The notes: generated by a model from the sequence alone, not told the origin. A stretch of DNA of 64,000 bases from Marinobacter confluentis (GCF_004785685.1 NZ_SRPF01000007.1:34958-98957); one strand, 5' to 3'; positions 1-10,762 are shown, counted from the first letter of the stretch. Made by a program: numbers and translations.

Positions 1-1
1 C

Positions 2-181
2 ACACGCTATGCTCACGCCAAAACCATCAAGGCCAGGGTGGGCGACGTAGTGCAGAAAGGCCAGGTTCTTGCGGCCATGGGCAGCACTGGCCGCTCGACC
101 GGGCCCCACGTTCACTTCGAAGTCCTGGAAAACGGTAAATTCAAGAATCCGGAAACCTATATCAGCCGCGCCAGCCGCTGA
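2..181 (+). CDS. M23 (LytM) metallopeptidase, C-terminal end only
   Basis: This open frame runs in from the left edge and stops at the TGA ending at 181, so only the last 59 codons are present. They read RYAH near the start and GSTGRSTGPHVHFEV further on, which are the zinc-site and active-site motifs of LytM/M23 peptidases: the H of the H-A-K stretch and the HxH of PHVHFE. Such proteins cut peptidoglycan cross-links or activate amidases in the periplasm. A gene of this family just upstream of secA is also what I remember from Pseudomonas. The N-terminus, signal peptide and any coiled coil lie outside the window, so the subgroup cannot be named. Confidence 0.85.
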   Translation, partial: TRYAHAKTIKARVGDVVQKGQVLAAMGSTGRSTGPHVHFEVLENGKFKNPETYISRASR

Positions 182-195
182 TCTTCCAATCCTCA

Positions 196-213
196 CGGGG
201 CCGCAGTGCCCCG
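196..213 (+). terminator. weak hairpin after the M23 peptidase gene
   Basis: CGGGGC and GCCCCG (6 bp) enclose a 6-nt loop 14 nt after the stop codon. No T-run follows, so this is at best a weak or factor-assisted terminator. The rest of the 182-334 gap holds the secA promoter and leader. Confidence 0.35.
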
Positions 214-270
214 CTGCATTCACCTGTTTCAGCGCGTTGAGTCTACCGGGGCTTCTGTGAGGTCCATCTT

Positions 271-298
271 TTGTACTCTCGTGAAATAAGGTTAGAAT
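271..298 (+). promoter_or_regulatory. sigma70-type promoter for secA
   Basis: TTGTAC (271-276) and TAGAAT (293-298) are separated by 16 nt, close to the sigma70 consensus, and end 36 nt before the secA start. This is one of the clearest promoter matches in the window. It suggests secA is transcribed independently of the upstream peptidase gene. I see no SecM-like arrest peptide in the leader. Confidence 0.6.
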
Positions 299-334
299 GC
301 CGCTTCCTCCGATAAATCAAAGAAGCAGTGGTCT

Positions 335-3097
335 ATGTTCACGAAGCTTGCAACAAAGATGTTTGGCAGTAAGAACGCCAGGGAAATCAAGCGTATGCGC
401 AAAACGGTTATGCGCATTAACGAACTTGAAGAGCAGTATGGCAATCTGTCCGACACCGAACTGCAAGGAAAGACCGCGGAATTCCGGCGCCGGTACGAAG
501 AAGGTGAAACCCTTGACCAGCTTCTGCCGGAGGCCTTTGCCACCGCCAGAGAGGGCAGCCGCCGTGTTATGGGCATGCGCCACTACGATGTGCAGATGAT
601 CGGTGGTATTACGCTTCACGAAGGCCGCATTGCAGAAATGAAAACCGGTGAAGGTAAAACCCTGGTGGCAACGCTGGCGGTCTATCTGAACGCCCTGACC
701 GGAAAGGGTGTTCACCTGGTCACGGTCAACGACTACCTGGCACGCCGCGACGCCGAATGGATGGGTAAGCTCTATCGCTTTCTTGGCCTTCAGGTGGGCG
801 TCGTTGCCGCCGGCCAGCCCAGGGAAGAGAAGCGCGCTGCCTACCAGGCCGATATCACCTACGGCACCAACAATGAGTTTGGCTTCGACTATCTGCGCGA
901 CAACATGGCGTTCAGCACCGAAGACAAGGTTCAGCGGACCCTGCATTTTGCCATTGTCGACGAAGTGGATTCCATTCTGATCGACGAAGCACGAACGCCG
1001 CTGATCATTTCCGGCGCGGCTGAAGACAGCTCAAAGCTGTATCGCGCCATCAACGAGCTGGTGCCTAAGCTTAAGCAGGGCGAAGTCAGCGAGGAAACCG
1101 AGGGTGAGCCTGAGGGCGACTTCACCATCGATGAGAAATCCCGCCAGGCTGAACTGACAGAAGCTGGCCACGAGCACGTCGAGGAATTGCTGCGTAGCAT
1201 GGAGCTGCTGCGCGACGGCGAGAGCCTGTATTCCGCAGCCAACCTCAGCCTGCTGCATCACGTTCACTCAGCCTTGCGCGCCCACCACCTGTTCCAGAAG
1301 GATGTGGATTATATCGTTCAGGGCGACCAGGTGGTGATCGTCGATGAGCACACCGGCCGTACCATGCCAGGCCGTCGCTGGAGCGAAGGCCTGCATCAGG
1401 CCATTGAAGCCAAAGAGGGTGTGCGTATCCAGGCCGAGAGCCAGACCCTGGCCTCAACCACCTTCCAGAATTACTTCCGCCTTTACGACAAGCTGGCGGG
1501 TATGACCGGTACTGCGGACACCGAAGCTTTCGAATTCCGCCAGATTTACGGCCTGGACGTGGTGGTGATACCGCCCAACAAGCCGATCCAGCGTATCGAC
1601 TACAACGACCTGATCTATCTCACACAGGAAGAAAAGTTCCACGCCATCATTGATGAGATCAAGGACGTTACGGCGGAAGGTCGTCCGATTCTGGTGGGTA
1701 CGGCGTCCATCGAGGCGTCCGAATTGCTGTCCATGCTGCTGAAAAAAGCGCGAATTGAGCACAAGATCCTCAATGCCAAGCAGCACGAAAGCGAGGCCCA
1801 CATCATCGCCCAGGCCGGTCGTCCTGGCGCGGTCACTATAGCTACCAACATGGCGGGTCGTGGTACCGACATTGTATTGGGCGGTAACTGGGAATTCGAA
1901 GTCGCCGGAATGGAAAACCCCTCAGAAGAAGAGGTTGCCCGCATCAAGGCGGAATGGACCGAGCGCCACAATCAGGTGCTGGAGGCCGGCGGCCTGCACA
2001 TAATCGGCACCGAGCGCCACGAATCCCGACGTATTGATAACCAGCTGCGTGGTCGTGCCGGTCGTCAGGGCGACCCGGGTTCCTCGCGGTTCTTCCTGTC
2101 ACTGGAAGATAACCTGATGCGTATCTTTGCGCCGGATCGGGTCAAGAGCCTGATGCAGGCAATGGGTATGAAGAAGGGCGAGGCCATAGAGCACCGCATG
2201 GTGACCAATGCCATCGAGAAGTCCCAGCGCAAGGTGGAAGGCCGCAACTTTGATATGCGGAAAACCCTGCTGGAATATGACGACGTGGCCAACGACCAGC
2301 GCTCGGTCATCTACGATCAGCGTAACGAGGTAATGGGTTCTGAAGACGTTTCCGACATGGTGAAAACCATTCGTGAAGACGTGGTTGATCAGTTGGTCAG
2401 CGAGTTCATTCCGCCACAGAGCATGCCTGAGCAGTGGGATGTGCAGGGGCTGGAGAATCAGCTGCAGTCAGAGCTGGCCATTGATCTGCCTGTCCAGCAG
2501 TGGCTCGATGAAGACTCCAAGCTTTACGAAGAGAGTCTGCGCCAGCGTATTCTGGACGCCGTGGTTGCGGAATATGACGCCAAAGAAGAGCTGGCGGGCA
2601 CCGAACCCATGCGCAAGTTCGAGAAGCAGGTGTTCCTGCAGGTTCTGGATACCCTCTGGAAAGAACACCTGTCCAACATGGACCATCTGCGCCGGGGTAT
2701 CCACCTGCGTGGCTATGCCCAGAAGAACCCGAAGCAGGAATACAAGCGCGAGGCGTTCAACCTGTTTGAAACCATGCTCGATACCATGAAACGGGATGTG
2801 GTTCGGGTCATTTCCCGGGTCAAGGTCCAGAGCCGTGAAGAGATGGAAGAGGTCGAACGCCGTCGTAAGGAAGAGCTGGAACGCGAGCTGGCCCAGGCCA
2901 GGCTGCGCCATGATGAAACCAGTGCGGCTGCCGCCGCTGACGGAGAAGGCGCCCAGGGCGGTTCCGGTCAGGCCTCTCCTCAAGGTCAGGCTACCCCTGA
3001 GACCTTTGTCCGCGAGGGCCGCAAGGTGGGCCGGAACGAGCCTTGCCCCTGCGGCTCCGGCAAGAAATACAAGCAGTGTCATGGCAAGGTTAACTGA
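335..3097 (+). CDS. secA: Preprotein translocase ATPase SecA
   Basis: SecA is the motor of the Sec pathway. It binds preproteins and pushes them through SecYEG using ATP. The 920-residue product has the usual full length. The Walker A sequence GEGKT is at about residues 105-109 and the DEVD Walker B box at about 209-212, followed by the family-typical [12 protein letters not shown]. The second helicase half carries [11 protein letters not shown] and RGRAGRQGD. The C-terminus ends in the zinc and SecB-binding signature [15 protein letters not shown] after an Ala/Gly/Gln-rich linker. The ATG at 335 gives the family N-terminus ([14 protein letters not shown]). The gene has its own promoter and is followed by a strong terminator. 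Confidence 0.98.
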   Translation: MFTKLATKMFGSKNAREIKRMRKTVMRINELEEQYGNLSDTELQGKTAEFRRRYEEGETLDQLLPEAFATAREGSRRVMGMRHYDVQMIGGITLHEGRIAEMKTGEGKTLVATLAVYLNALTGKGVHLVTVNDYLARRDAEWMGKLYRFLGLQVGVVAAGQPREEKRAAYQADITYGTNNEFGFDYLRDNMAFSTEDKVQRTLHFAIVDEVDSILIDEARTPLIISGAAEDSSKLYRAINELVPKLKQGEVSEETEGEPEGDFTIDEKSRQAELTEAGHEHVEELLRSMELLRDGESLYSAANLSLLHHVHSALRAHHLFQKDVDYIVQGDQVVIVDEHTGRTMPGRRWSEGLHQAIEAKEGVRIQAESQTLASTTFQNYFRLYDKLAGMTGTADTEAFEFRQIYGLDVVVIPPNKPIQRIDYNDLIYLTQEEKFHAIIDEIKDVTAEGRPILVGTASIEASELLSMLLKKARIEHKILNAKQHESEAHIIAQAGRPGAVTIATNMAGRGTDIVLGGNWEFEVAGMENPSEEEVARIKAEWTERHNQVLEAGGLHIIGTERHESRRIDNQLRGRAGRQGDPGSSRFFLSLEDNLMRIFAPDRVKSLMQAMGMKKGEAIEHRMVTNAIEKSQRKVEGRNFDMRKTLLEYDDVANDQRSVIYDQRNEVMGSEDVSDMVKTIREDVVDQLVSEFIPPQSMPEQWDVQGLENQLQSELAIDLPVQQWLDEDSKLYEESLRQRILDAVVAEYDAKEELAGTEPMRKFEKQVFLQVLDTLWKEHLSNMDHLRRGIHLRGYAQKNPKQEYKREAFNLFETMLDTMKRDVVRVISRVKVQSREEMEEVERRRKEELERELAQARLRHDETSAAAAADGEGAQGGSGQASPQGQATPETFVREGRKVGRNEPCPCGSGKKYKQCHGKVN

Positions 3098-3138
3098 TCG
3101 GAACCGGTCCTCAGTGATCTGACCCAAGGCGATAAGGG

Positions 3139-3171
3139 CCCGCATCTGATTCAGTCAGGTTGCGGGTTTTT
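3139..3171 (+). terminator. Rho-independent terminator after secA
   Basis: CCCGCA (3139-3144) pairs with TGCGGG (3161-3166), with an inner CTGA/TCAG pairing, followed immediately by TTTTT. It lies 42 nt after the secA stop and separates secA from argJ. Confidence 0.85.
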
Positions 3172-3217
3172 CGTTTCTGACTTTTTGCATCATTTGCGCA
3201 TGAACAGGAGAACAGGC

Positions 3218-4435
3218 ATGGCAGTTGGCCCCGGAACCTTACCCCGGCTTTTTCCGGTCAAGGGTGTTAAAACAGGCATTGCCAGCGCTGGCGTTAAAAA
3301 GCCGGGCAAGAAAGACCTGGTGGTTTTTGAGCTGGCGTCCGGCAGCCATGTTGCCGGCATATTCACCAGAAACCGGTTCTGCGCCGCGCCCGTTCACATT
3401 GCCCGCCGTCACCTGTCCACTGGTGAGCCGCGCTACCTGTTGATCAATACCGGAAATGCCAATGCCGGCACCGGCGAACGCGGAATGGCTGACGCCATGG
3501 CCTGCTGCAACGCGCTTGCGGAGAAAGCTGGAGTCAGCCCGGAGACGGTGTTGCCCTTTTCCACCGGTGTGATCGGAGAGCCTCTTCCTGCAGACAGAAT
3601 TATCGAGGCCTTGCCAGAGCTTCTGGCCGGGACGGACGAGGATCGCTGGGCTGAGGCGGCTGCCGGCATCATGACCACGGATACGCGGCCCAAGGGTTCA
3701 TCACGTCAGGTCCGATTGGGTGAGCATATTGTGACCATTTCCGGAATCAGCAAGGGTGCCGGTATGATCAGGCCTAACATGGCCACCATGCTGGGCTTTA
3801 TTGCTACCGACGCCAGTCTGGACCCGGCACTACTCTCGCAATGGTCGGCGGAGCTGGGCGAGCACTCGTTCAACCGCATTACCATTGATGGCGATACCTC
3901 TACCAACGATGCCTGCATGCTGATGGCTACGGGCCAGTACGGGGGTCCGGAAATCACCGCAGACAGCCCTGAGGCGGCTGAACTGAAAACGGCGTTGCAG
4001 GAAGTGTATCTGGAACTTGCACACGCCATTGTGCGTGACGGAGAGGGCGCTACCAAGTTTGTCACCATTGAGGTAAGCGAGGCTGCATCGGTGCAGGAGG
4101 CACTGGATGTTGCCTACACCGTGGCGCATTCGCCCCTGGTCAAAACCGCACTGTTTGCATCTGACCCGAACTGGGGTCGTATTCTGGCGGCGGTCGGGCG
4201 CGCCGGCGTTGAAGGGCTGGACCTTCAGGCCCTGGAAATCCATCTGGGCGATGTCTGTCTGGTTCGTGACGGCGGACGCGCCGACGATTACAGCGAAGCG
4301 CGTGGCAAAGCCGTCATGAGCCGGGAAGAGATCACCATCCACATAAATCTCAGGCGGGGTCAGGTTTTTGAGCGGGTCTGGACCTGCGATTTCTCTCACG
4401 ATTACGTCACGATCAACGCAGAATACCGAACCTGA
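3218..4435 (+). CDS. argJ: Bifunctional glutamate N-acetyltransferase / amino-acid acetyltransferase ArgJ
   Basis: ArgJ moves the acetyl group from N-acetylornithine back to glutamate, recycling it in arginine synthesis; bifunctional members also use acetyl-CoA. The product self-cleaves before a Thr in the motif seen here as PNMATMLGFIATDA, preceded by KGAGMIRPN. Length is 405 residues, usual for the family. The frame is open upstream to a TTG at 3185. I chose the ATG at 3218 because AGGAG (3206-3210) sits 7 nt before it and the protein then begins in the family way. It follows the secA terminator and is 14 nt from the Nudix gene, so the two are probably cotranscribed. Whether it is mono- or bifunctional cannot be read from sequence. 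Confidence 0.95.
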   Translation: MAVGPGTLPRLFPVKGVKTGIASAGVKKPGKKDLVVFELASGSHVAGIFTRNRFCAAPVHIARRHLSTGEPRYLLINTGNANAGTGERGMADAMACCNALAEKAGVSPETVLPFSTGVIGEPLPADRIIEALPELLAGTDEDRWAEAAAGIMTTDTRPKGSSRQVRLGEHIVTISGISKGAGMIRPNMATMLGFIATDASLDPALLSQWSAELGEHSFNRITIDGDTSTNDACMLMATGQYGGPEITADSPEAAELKTALQEVYLELAHAIVRDGEGATKFVTIEVSEAASVQEALDVAYTVAHSPLVKTALFASDPNWGRILAAVGRAGVEGLDLQALEIHLGDVCLVRDGGRADDYSEARGKAVMSREEITIHINLRRGQVFERVWTCDFSHDYVTINAEYRT

Positions 4436-4449
4436 GTACGCAGCAGACA

Positions 4450-5403
4450 ATGTCCGCAACCATGATTCATGTTGCCGTCGGTGTGATTCGCCGCAACGGC
4501 CGGGTGTTGATTGCCCGCCGCCCGGATCACCTTCACCAGGGTGGTCTTCTTGAATTTCCAGGGGGCAAGGTAGAACCGGGTGAGTCCGTGCAGGCTGCCC
4601 TGGTGCGTGAAATCCGTGAAGAAACCGGACTTGGCATTGTCGGGTCAGAACTTCGCCCTCTGATTGGTATTCGCCACGATTACGGCGATAAATGCGTGTT
4701 TCTGGATGTCTGGGAAACGTTTATAAGCGAGGGCGAGCCCGAGGGCCGGGAAGGTCAGCTTGTTGAGTGGCGAGAACCTTCAAAGCTGGTAGATCGGGAT
4801 TTCCCTGCCGCAAACCGGCCAATCATCCGGGCACTGAACCTGCCACGCCGCTACGCCATCACCGGCAAAGCGCACAGCCCTGCCGACTATCTCAAGGTGC
4901 TGAAAAAATCGCTTCCGGTCAGTGGTGACCGGCTCTGTCTGCTTCGGGCGCCGGAGCTCAGTCATGAGCAATACCAGCAATTTGTGGCGGAATCTGTCAG
5001 GCCGGATGACTGGAATCGGGGTGTGCAGTGGATGCTTCATGGCGATGAATCCTGGCTGCAGGCTTTCCCAGACTCGGCGGGGCTTCATATGCCCTGGCGG
5101 GAGGCGCAGAAGCACCGGGCTAGGCCGGTGGATGATCGTTATCTGCTGGCGGTTTCCTGCCACAATGAACAGGAAATTCGGCACGCGATCAGAATCGGCG
5201 CTGACTTCATTACACTTGGGCCGGTCAAGTCCACGGATTCGCATCCTGATACTGAACCTATGGGGCCTGAAACCTTCCGCCAGATGGTTGCCGGGGCACC
5301 GGTGGTGGTTTTCGGCCTGGGCGGCCTGGGGGCAGAGGATCAAAATGAAATAGTGGCCTGCGGCGCACAGGGTATCGCCGGTATCAGTTATTGGTGGCGA
5401 TGA
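4450..5403 (+). CDS. Nudix hydrolase (MutT-like) fused to a ThiE-like domain
   Basis: Residues 1-130 form a MutT-type Nudix domain. The Nudix box is complete at residues 39-61 (G, E45, then REIREETGL). MutT enzymes remove oxidised nucleotides such as 8-oxo-dGTP. Residues from about 140 to 317 resemble thiamine-phosphate synthase, with [15 protein letters not shown] and VFGLGGLG near the end. The 317-residue fusion is a recurring architecture in Pseudomonas and relatives, where this gene follows argJ. The job of the ThiE-like half is not established and it need not make thiamine phosphate. The start is the ATG at 4450; an ATG at 4462 is possible because no strong ribosome-binding site marks either. 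Confidence 0.9.
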   Translation: MSATMIHVAVGVIRRNGRVLIARRPDHLHQGGLLEFPGGKVEPGESVQAALVREIREETGLGIVGSELRPLIGIRHDYGDKCVFLDVWETFISEGEPEGREGQLVEWREPSKLVDRDFPAANRPIIRALNLPRRYAITGKAHSPADYLKVLKKSLPVSGDRLCLLRAPELSHEQYQQFVAESVRPDDWNRGVQWMLHGDESWLQAFPDSAGLHMPWREAQKHRARPVDDRYLLAVSCHNEQEIRHAIRIGADFITLGPVKSTDSHPDTEPMGPETFRQMVAGAPVVVFGLGGLGAEDQNEIVACGAQGIAGISYWWR

Positions 5404-5456
5404 TTCGGTGCCTGGACCTATCCCGGTGCGCCAAACAATTACTTGGGGAAAGCAAT

Positions 5457-5945
5457 ATGAGCAAATTGACACATCTGGACGACAAGGGCGAAGCCCGCAT
5501 GGTCGACGTCGGTGCCAAATCGGTCACGGAACGCGAAGCCAGGGCCGAGGGTGTGATTCGGATGTCACCGAATACCCTATCGATGATCATTGAGGGCGAA
5601 CACCCGAAAGGGGATGTACTGGCGGTCGCGCGGGTGGCTGGCATCATGGCGGCAAAGAAGACTCATGATTTGATTCCGCTTTGCCACTCGCTGAATCTGT
5701 CGTCGGTAAAGGTAGAACTGACCCCCGGAGATGACAATCAGTCCATAAACGTCCATGCCCGCTGCAAGCTGTCTGGCCAGACCGGCGTTGAGATGGAAGC
5801 GCTGACAGCCGTCAGTGTCGCGGCTCTTACGCTTTATGATATGTGCAAGGCGGTAGATCGGGGCATGATCATTGATGGAATACGGCTGCTGGAGAAAAAG
5901 GGCGGGCGCAGCGGACACTGGTCTGCTTCTGAATCACCTTCGTAA
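5457..5945 (+). CDS. moaC: Cyclic pyranopterin monophosphate synthase MoaC
   Basis: MoaC acts with MoaA in the first step of molybdenum cofactor synthesis, turning the GTP-derived cyclic intermediate into cPMP. The product has 162 residues, normal for MoaC, and shows [15 protein letters not shown] and the central [20 protein letters not shown] conserved in the family. The frame is open from 5391, but GGGGAAA just before the ATG at 5457 and the standard N-terminus (MSKLTHLD) fix the start. No moaA, moaE or Moco riboswitch is visible nearby, so it stands apart from the rest of its pathway. Confidence 0.95.
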   Translation: MSKLTHLDDKGEARMVDVGAKSVTEREARAEGVIRMSPNTLSMIIEGEHPKGDVLAVARVAGIMAAKKTHDLIPLCHSLNLSSVKVELTPGDDNQSINVHARCKLSGQTGVEMEALTAVSVAALTLYDMCKAVDRGMIIDGIRLLEKKGGRSGHWSASESPS

Positions 5946-6053
5946 TTCTGACTGTTAACAACATCAGAGGAGAGGGTAGTGCAGAGACTACGCCAGAAGG
6001 ATGGCCCCGTGATAGAATGCGCGGCCCGTTTGACCGAACCACGAGGAAACACT

Positions 6054-6668
6054 GTGGCTGTTCGTTATGTCCAGACCTGCCGGCTGCCAACACCCTTCGG
6101 TGTGTTTGATATGCACGGCTTCGAAGAGCCGGACACTGGCAAAGAGCACATCGCCCTGACCCTGGGTGATCTGGACAGCCCGGAACCCATGCTGGCCCGG
6201 ACCCATTCTGAATGCCTGACCGGCGACGCCCTGTACAGCATGCGTTGCGATTGCGGTTACCAGTTGGAAGAAGCCCTGCGCAGCATTGCCCGCGAAGGCC
6301 GGGGGCTGTTGATGTACCTGCGCCAGGAAGGACGGGGCATCGGCCTCTTGAACAAGATTCGGGCGTACAATCTTCAGGATCAGGGTGCGGATACGGTCGA
6401 AGCCAATGAAAGGCTGGGCTTTGCCGCAGACCTGCGGGATTACAGCATGTGCCGGGATATGCTCGAACACCTGAACATCAGTAGCCTTAAGCTGATGACC
6501 AATAACCCGCGTAAAGTGGATGCCCTGACAGCGCTGGGCATCCAGATTTCAGAGCGGGTGCCTCTACACGTGGGTCGTAACCCGCACAATGAGCACTATC
6601 TGAATACCAAGCAGAGCAAGCTGGGCCACTGGTTCGAGACCCACCAGGATGACGACCCGACGGCCTGA
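6054..6668 (+). CDS. ribA: GTP cyclohydrolase II RibA
   Basis: RibA opens GTP to start riboflavin synthesis. The zinc ligands are visible in [19 protein letters not shown] (C-x10-C-x-C). [16 protein letters not shown] and the late [10 protein letters not shown] are also diagnostic. The open frame reaches back to a GTG at 5979, but I chose the GTG at 6054. It has GAGGAA at 5-10 nt upstream and yields a 204-residue protein beginning [16 protein letters not shown], the usual length and start. No DHBP synthase domain is fused, so it is stand-alone. Its stop is only 5 nt from the stop of the opposing dxs gene. No FMN riboswitch is visible upstream. Confidence 0.95.
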   Translation: MAVRYVQTCRLPTPFGVFDMHGFEEPDTGKEHIALTLGDLDSPEPMLARTHSECLTGDALYSMRCDCGYQLEEALRSIAREGRGLLMYLRQEGRGIGLLNKIRAYNLQDQGADTVEANERLGFAADLRDYSMCRDMLEHLNISSLKLMTNNPRKVDALTALGIQISERVPLHVGRNPHNEHYLNTKQSKLGHWFETHQDDDPTA

Positions 6669-6673
6669 GCCGG

Positions 6674-8608
6674 CTATTTGACCGCGGCCAGAAGATCGGT
6701 ACGTTGGGTGTGTTCCCACCGGTTCCTGATTGACTGCAGAATCCCTTCCGCGTCCAGCCCGACTTCCTTCAACAGTTGACCATGTTTGCCATGATCAACA
6801 AAGGTGTCGGGCAGGCCCAGTTGCAATACCGGTTGCAGCAGATTTCGACTGTTCAGGAACTCTGTGACGGCGCTGCCCGCGCCGCCGGCAATGGCATTCT
6901 CTTCCAGCGTTACCAGCAGGTCGTGTTTTTCGGCCAGCGCCAGAATCAGTTCCTCATCCAGCGGCTTCACAAAGCGCATGTCTGCGACTGTTGCGTCAAG
7001 CGCCGCTGCCGCCTCCAGGGCGGATGTCATCAGCGCGCCGAAGTTCAGGATGGCAATGCCAGAGCCTTCTCTTACCCGGCGTCCGCGGCCGATGGGCAGT
7101 GGCGCCAGTTCGGGCTCGATGTCAGCCCCCGGGCCGGTCCCGCGAGGGTATCGCACGGAGGCAGGCCCGTTATGCAGCATGCCGGTGTGAAGTAGCTGCC
7201 GGGTCTCATTCTCGTCCGAGGGCGTCATCACAACCATGTTCGGCACACAGCGCAGATAGCTGATATCGAAAGCACCTGCGTGAGTGGGGCCGTCTTCCCC
7301 AACCAGTCCGGCCCGGTCAATTGCAAAGAGCACATCGAGGTTCTGGATGGCAACGTCGTGAATCAGCTGGTCGTAGGCCCGCTGCAGGAAGGTGGAATAG
7401 ATTGCGACTACCGGCTTGGCGCCGTCGCAGGCCAACCCGGCCGCCAGGGTAACGGAATGCTGTTCGGCAATGGCGACATCGAAATACCGGTCCGGGAAGC
7501 GTTTTGAAAAGGCCAGCAGATCTGACCCCTCGCACATGGCTGGCGTAATCCCCACAACCCGCTCGTCGGCTTCGGCGGCATCACAAAGCCACTGGCCGAA
7601 TACATTGGCGTATTTCGGTTTCGAAGGCGCCGGCCTGACCGGTTCCGGTCTGGTCGGTGGCACCGGTTCGATTTTGTTGATCGCGTGGTAGCCAATGGGA
7701 TCCGCTTCGGCGGGGGCAAAGCCTCTGCCCTTGGTGGTGACCACATGCAGAAACTGCGGGCCATCCAGTTCCCGGATGTTTTCCAGCGTTTCCAGCAGCA
7801 ACGGCAGGTCGTGGCCGTCAATGGGCCCGATGTAGTTGAAGCCCAGCTCCTCAAATAATGTGCCCGGCGAGATCATGCCCTTGAAATGTTCTTCGGTTTT
7901 CCGCGCCAGCGCCATCAGGTTCGGGGTACCCTGCAGAACCCGCTTGCTGCTGTCCCGAACCTGGTTGTAGGTGCGGCTTGCCAGCAACTTGGCAAAGTAG
8001 TTGTTCAGTCCGCCCACGTTCCGGGAAATCGACATATCGTTATCGTTAAGAATGACCAGCATGTCAGCCCGCAGGTGGCCTGCGTGGTTGAGGGCCTCGA
8101 AAGCCATGCCGGCGGTCATCGCTCCATCACCGATCACTGCAATACTTTTGCGGCCGGTGTTCTGCATCCTCGATGCGATGGCCATGCCCAGTGCAGCGCT
8201 GATCGACGTGCTTGAGTGCCCCACGCCAAAGGTGTCGAATTCGCTTTCCGCCCGCTTTGGGAAACCCGCCAGGCCGCCCTGGCGGCGAATGGTATCCATT
8301 CGATTGCGACGGCCGGTCAGAATCTTGTGAGGGTAAGCCTGATGGCCAACGTCCCATACCAGGCGGTCTTCTGGCGTGTTGAACACATAATGCAGCGCGA
8401 CCGTCAGCTCCAGAACTCCCAGGCCGGCACCGAAGTGCCCGCCGGTCTGCCCGACCGACCATAGCAGAAACGCGCGCAGTTCTCGGGCCAGTTGGGTCAG
8501 CTGGTCCCCATGCAGCTCGCGAAGCTGAACTGGAGTGTCAATCCGGTCCAGCAGCGGGGTGTTGGGCCGCTGGGACGGGATTTCCTGAAACGTATATGGT
8601 TCGTGCAT
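6674..8608 (-). CDS. dxs: 1-deoxy-D-xylulose-5-phosphate synthase Dxs
   Basis: Dxs joins pyruvate and glyceraldehyde 3-phosphate, the entry step of the MEP isoprenoid pathway, with thiamine diphosphate as cofactor. The 644-residue length is standard. Residues 160-191 carry the ThDP/Mg motif GDGAMTAGM ... NDND, preceded by [17 protein letters not shown]. The transketolase centre contains [13 protein letters not shown]. It is the last gene of the xseB-ispA-dxs set, with a 139-nt gap after ispA. The ispA-dxs linkage means the enzyme that makes the C5 precursors and the one that assembles C15 prenyl diphosphate are probably expressed together. Confidence 0.97.
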   Translation of the reverse strand: MHEPYTFQEIPSQRPNTPLLDRIDTPVQLRELHGDQLTQLARELRAFLLWSVGQTGGHFGAGLGVLELTVALHYVFNTPEDRLVWDVGHQAYPHKILTGRRNRMDTIRRQGGLAGFPKRAESEFDTFGVGHSSTSISAALGMAIASRMQNTGRKSIAVIGDGAMTAGMAFEALNHAGHLRADMLVILNDNDMSISRNVGGLNNYFAKLLASRTYNQVRDSSKRVLQGTPNLMALARKTEEHFKGMISPGTLFEELGFNYIGPIDGHDLPLLLETLENIRELDGPQFLHVVTTKGRGFAPAEADPIGYHAINKIEPVPPTRPEPVRPAPSKPKYANVFGQWLCDAAEADERVVGITPAMCEGSDLLAFSKRFPDRYFDVAIAEQHSVTLAAGLACDGAKPVVAIYSTFLQRAYDQLIHDVAIQNLDVLFAIDRAGLVGEDGPTHAGAFDISYLRCVPNMVVMTPSDENETRQLLHTGMLHNGPASVRYPRGTGPGADIEPELAPLPIGRGRRVREGSGIAILNFGALMTSALEAAAALDATVADMRFVKPLDEELILALAEKHDLLVTLEENAIAGGAGSAVTEFLNSRNLLQPVLQLGLPDTFVDHGKHGQLLKEVGLDAEGILQSIRNRWEHTQRTDLLAAVK

Positions 8609-8747
8609 CTACTCGGGTCTTTGTCGGGTGTCTCGAAATGTGACAACTATTATAAGGGATGGGCGAGGCCTATTTCATGCCTGTGATACTTAACCATCCC
8701 TGGTTCCCAGTGTGCGCGTCTGGTCGGCTAACGATCAACCTGACCGT

Positions 8748-9635
8748 TCAATAGGTGCGGGCAACAACGTAATCTGCCATGGCCCTCAGAACGTTGGCTT
8801 CGTTACCAAAGGATTCCAGACTGCCAAGGGCGTTTTTCAGCAACCCTGCCAGATACTCGCGAGCCTGTTCCACGCCCATCAGTGACGGGTAGGTGGGCTT
8901 GCCCCTGGCCTGATCCGACCCCTGGGGTTTGCCGATCACCTGGGTGTCACCTTCTATGTCCAGCAGGTCGTCCTGAACCTGAAACGCGAGGCCCAGCGTG
9001 CGGGCGTAGCTGGTCAGGTCTTCAATCTGGCCGGGCCTGAGATCGGGGGCTGTCAGGGCGCCAATTTTCACCGCCGCGACGATCAGTGCGCCGGTCTTGT
9101 GGCGGTGCATGGACTCCAGGTTCTCGATAGACAACTGCTTGCCGACGGATTCCAGGTCTATGGCCTGGCCCCTTACCATGCCCAGATGGCCGCTGCCTTT
9201 TGCCAGTTCGCGAACCATGGCCAGCCGGGTGTGATCAGTCAGGCCCGGGGCGTCAGCAAGCCAGTCGAAGGCCAGGGTCTGAAGGGCATCGCCAGCCAGA
9301 ATTGCGGTTGCTTCATCAAAGGCGATGTGGGTTGTAGGCCTGCCCCGGCGCAGTTCGTCGTTGTCCATGGCCGGCAGATCATCGTGAATCAATGAATAGG
9401 CGTGGATCAGTTCGATGGCGCACCCGGGCACCAATGCCGCTTCGCCGGACTGTCCAACGGCCATGGCGGCAGCTTTGCACAGGGCGGGCCGAATGCGTTT
9501 GCCGCCGCCCAGAACGCTGTAGCTCATGGCATCCAGCAGTCTCGGCGAGCCGGATTCGGGCGCTGTCAGTCGGTGGGCGAGGATGGCGTCCACGTCTGTG
9601 CGGCATTGCTCAAGAAAGGTAGTGACGGCTTCCAT
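8748..9635 (-). CDS. ispA: Farnesyl diphosphate synthase IspA
   Basis: IspA condenses IPP with DMAPP and GPP to make farnesyl diphosphate for quinones and undecaprenyl carrier lipid. Both aspartate-rich motifs are present: DDLPAMDND (first, FARM-like) and DDLLDIEGD (second). GGGKRIRPAL near the N-terminus is typical. The ATG at 9635 overlaps the xseB stop (TGATG), indicating translational coupling. A GTG one codon upstream at 9638 is possible but less likely. The length of 295 residues is normal. It sits between xseB and dxs as in other gammaproteobacteria. Confidence 0.96.
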   Translation of the reverse strand: MEAVTTFLEQCRTDVDAILAHRLTAPESGSPRLLDAMSYSVLGGGKRIRPALCKAAAMAVGQSGEAALVPGCAIELIHAYSLIHDDLPAMDNDELRRGRPTTHIAFDEATAILAGDALQTLAFDWLADAPGLTDHTRLAMVRELAKGSGHLGMVRGQAIDLESVGKQLSIENLESMHRHKTGALIVAAVKIGALTAPDLRPGQIEDLTSYARTLGLAFQVQDDLLDIEGDTQVIGKPQGSDQARGKPTYPSLMGVEQAREYLAGLLKNALGSLESFGNEANVLRAMADYVVARTY

Positions 9636-9889
9636 CACGCAGAATCGTCAGGCGTGAACGGCCTGGTCTCCAGGGTTCCATCGCTGTTTTCTACCAGTTG
9701 ATCGACCCGCTGCTCTGCTGTCTTTAGAGCCTGCTGGCATTCACGGGTCAGCTTCACGCCACGTTCGAAGGCGGTCAGCGACTGCTCCAGTGACAGCTCG
9801 CCCCGCTCGAGATCGTTGACCAGCTTCTCGAGTTCATCCAATGACTTTTCAAAGTCGGCAATGGACGCAGTGCTTTTTTCAGCGGCCAT
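9635..9889 (-). CDS. xseB: Exodeoxyribonuclease VII small subunit XseB
   Basis: XseB is the small subunit of exonuclease VII and binds in many copies to XseA. The product is 84 residues with the family pattern [20 protein letters not shown] followed by [23 protein letters not shown]. The last codons overlap the ispA start. xseA is not in the window. The position before ispA is the conserved one. Confidence 0.95.
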   Translation of the reverse strand: MAAEKSTASIADFEKSLDELEKLVNDLERGELSLEQSLTAFERGVKLTRECQQALKTAEQRVDQLVENSDGTLETRPFTPDDSA

Positions 9890-9937
9890 ACGGGGCCTCC
9901 GGTTGTTCGCGGATTTGCGCGGGATTATATCAAAGCT

Positions 9938-10723
9938 TCAGGGGCTTCGCTGCCAGCGAAACCTCCTGTGTTCTGATTTTTCCGCATTCGGGCCGTAGCT
10001 TTGCTCCGTGACCATCATCTCGCCATGTCGACTGAGGCTGACAATGGTCGTTGCCCTGGTGCCGTAGTCCTTGCTCTTGATAAATGGCGATGACAGGAAA
10101 CGCTCGGTTTCAATCCCGACGCCAGTGTCCGGCAGTTGTTGGTCAGGAGCAGGGGTGGTGTCCTGAAGTTGGCCGACCAGGGTGTCGTGCAGTTGATCCG
10201 CCTGCGCGGCTGAGGTGCCCCGTAGCGCCTGATTCACTTCTGTTCGCAGTTTGAGTAACTTGGGCCAGGGAGTCTGCAGCAGATGGTTGCTGAGCCCGAA
10301 AATACCCCGGTGGATGTACCGGCCCGGATGGGCATCACGGTTACTGAAATACCACCCACCACGGGAGTTCAACTGCACCAGGTTAAATCCCGCATACTGA
10401 TTACGATCCGGTAACAGTGACCGCTGCAGTTCATCGGAACGGAGGTTTTGGGCCATTAGGGGAAGTTCTCCGCGGGACCGGGCTGCCGGCGCATCGCTGC
10501 TTTCCCGTACATTGGTGACCGCAGACACGACGCCATCGCGGCTGACCGCCAGCCAGGTTCCTCCCGACAGCAAGTCCCTGCCGGCCAGTACCTCAGCGCC
10601 GGCCAGGTCGCTCTGCCACCAGTCCATGCCGGCCGTGGGGCGCCGGAAAAACTCGTCGCGGTTGGCTGCCATCACCAGCGGAAACTCCGGATGCTGATTG
10701 ACAGAAAATACGATCAGGCACAT
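9938..10723 (-). CDS. NRDE-family (TANGO2-like) protein
   Basis: The protein starts MCLIVFSVNQHPEFPLVMAA and then reads NRDEFFRRP, the N-R-D-E box that names the family (DUF833/TANGO2, an Ntn-hydrolase-like fold with Cys2 as presumed N-terminal nucleophile). Further in are GGTWLAVSRDGVVSAVTNVR and GLSNHLLQTPWPK. Length 261 is usual. The biochemical role in bacteria is unsettled; the eukaryotic homologue is linked to haem or lipid handling. It lies 48 nt upstream of xseB on the same strand, so it may lead that operon. It is divergent from the TauE/SafE gene. Confidence 0.85.
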   Translation of the reverse strand: MCLIVFSVNQHPEFPLVMAANRDEFFRRPTAGMDWWQSDLAGAEVLAGRDLLSGGTWLAVSRDGVVSAVTNVRESSDAPAARSRGELPLMAQNLRSDELQRSLLPDRNQYAGFNLVQLNSRGGWYFSNRDAHPGRYIHRGIFGLSNHLLQTPWPKLLKLRTEVNQALRGTSAAQADQLHDTLVGQLQDTTPAPDQQLPDTGVGIETERFLSSPFIKSKDYGTRATTIVSLSRHGEMMVTEQSYGPNAEKSEHRRFRWQRSP

Positions 10724-10762
10724 GCAGGTACGTCTTCCGAGTGAACAAAACAGCGTCGATGT

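Noticed and set aside
182..334. SecM-like arrest peptide gene before secA
   Set aside because: No secreted ORF with an arrest-type C-terminus lies there; a plain sigma70-like promoter is seen instead.
5946..6053. FMN riboswitch before ribA
   Set aside because: The gap is about 100 nt and lacks the long conserved multi-helix sequence of the RFN element.
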